The notes below the pieces were generated by a model that did not search any database, was not told the DNA's origin, and saw only the letters and a program-made list of their open reading frames with translations. Made by a program: the position numbers and the translations under genes. From an uncultured Pontibacter sp. (GTDB lineage Bacteria > Bacteroidota > Bacteroidia > Cytophagales > Hymenobacteraceae), in NCBI GenBank assembly GCA_947499125.1, contig CANMMP010000005.1:1-64000 (forward strand): DNA of 64,000 nucleotides. The letters are read 5' to 3'. Position 1 is the first letter of the stretch, and the number at the start of each line of letters is the position of its first letter. This document shows positions 63,801-64,000 of this stretch, piece by piece.

Positions 63801-64000
63801 CTATTCTAAAAGCGTATTGTAGTCGCCGAGGCTCAGGTCAGTCTGGCTCTTTTCGTAAGCAACAAAATTACCCAGCATTGAGTTTGTTATGTTGCCATTT
63901 TTAATAGAAGTATTCTGTTGTACGATAGAGTTACTGATAATGGTATTTGACAAATTACTGTCGTTTCCAACGGAGGCATGCGGCCCAACTACAGAGTTCT
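63801..64000 (-). CDS. sugar nucleotidyltransferase, C-terminal end (cut by window end)
   Basis: Translating the minus strand from 64000 to the stop at 63801 gives about 65 residues without a stop. The sequence runs NSVVGPHASVGNDSNLSN and then TIISNSIVQ...NGNITNSMLGNFV. These hexapeptide-like repeats form the left-handed beta-helix at the C-terminus of sugar-phosphate nucleotidyltransferases such as RfbA-like enzymes. The catalytic domain lies outside the window. It heads the TPR-DUF4292-EnvC operon. Confidence 0.75.
   Translation of the reverse strand, partial: NSVVGPHASVGNDSNLSNTIISNSIVQQNTSIKNGNITNSMLGNFVAYEKSQTDLSLGDYNTLLE

Noticed and set aside
1..64000. tRNA, rRNA, IS elements, prophage or integrase genes
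   Set aside because: I scanned the gaps and proteins and found no cloverleaf, transposase, integrase or phage structural gene that I could support.

Overview
The window is a chromosomal segment of a Bacteroidota bacterium, most likely Cytophagales and perhaps a Hymenobacteraceae/Pontibacter-like genome (the genus is inference). Support comes from the Type IX secretion translocon gene sprA, T9SS C-terminal sorting domains on secreted proteins, a LytS/LytTR pair, a TonB receptor with a carboxypeptidase-regulatory-like N-terminus, and Bacteroidota-type -7 boxes (TAnnTTTG) with no evident Shine-Dalgarno sequences. I see no phage, IS element, CRISPR array, rRNA or tRNA; most of the window is ordinary housekeeping sequence.

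Layout. 1-7 kb: the 3' end of one T9SS cargo protein and a complete 1570-residue Ig-repeat cargo protein. 7-14 kb: a NadR-like P-loop kinase, a LacX-type epimerase, a small membrane protein, a TPP riboswitch driving a TonB receptor, and a glutaryl-CoA dehydrogenase-like gene enclosed by 177-bp inverted repeats, followed by a PLD-family nuclease-like gene. 14.6-28.9 kb: ruvB, recQ, kdsD-manC (sugar precursors), an Nfu-type Fe-S scaffold, an NhaD-like antiporter, a compact two-gene ABC system, aroC-batD, queG and an MgtC/DUF4010 protein. 28.9-34.6 kb: a complete RND efflux operon (adaptor, pump, TolC-like channel). 34.9-40.8 kb: a cysteine-less alkyltransferase-like protein, small or unknown proteins, a cyclase-family hydrolase, a retropepsin-like lipoprotein, rlmH, a DUF305 protein and a LytS/LytTR two-component pair. 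40.8-55.8 kb: an S8 peptidase with sorting domain, an M28 peptidase, and the likely operon maeB-ruvA-sprA-gcvH-vanZ. 56-64 kb: tatA x2-gatA-LysM transglycosylase, then a cell-envelope cluster (sugar nucleotidyltransferase-TPR-DUF4292 lipoprotein-EnvC-like protein).

How the genes connect: sprA encodes the outer-membrane pore through which the three sorting-domain proteins seen here (genes at 1, 2331 and 40796) should be exported. tatA, the LysM transglycosylase, EnvC-like protein, kdsD and manC serve the envelope. ruvA and ruvB, partners in Holliday junction processing, lie about 37 kb apart.

Most unusual signals: (1) a strikingly over-represented heptamer AA(G/C)TATA / TATA(G/C)TT spread over genes in several reading frames and over intergenic DNA; (2) 94%-identical inverted repeats around the acyl-CoA dehydrogenase, with a base-pair-preserving change in an internal hairpin; (3) an unannotated + strand transcript candidate at about 59.63-59.89 kb with a promoter match and a strong terminator; (4) a miniature ABC system with a three-helix membrane partner; (5) several enzyme-family proteins with altered catalytic residues.
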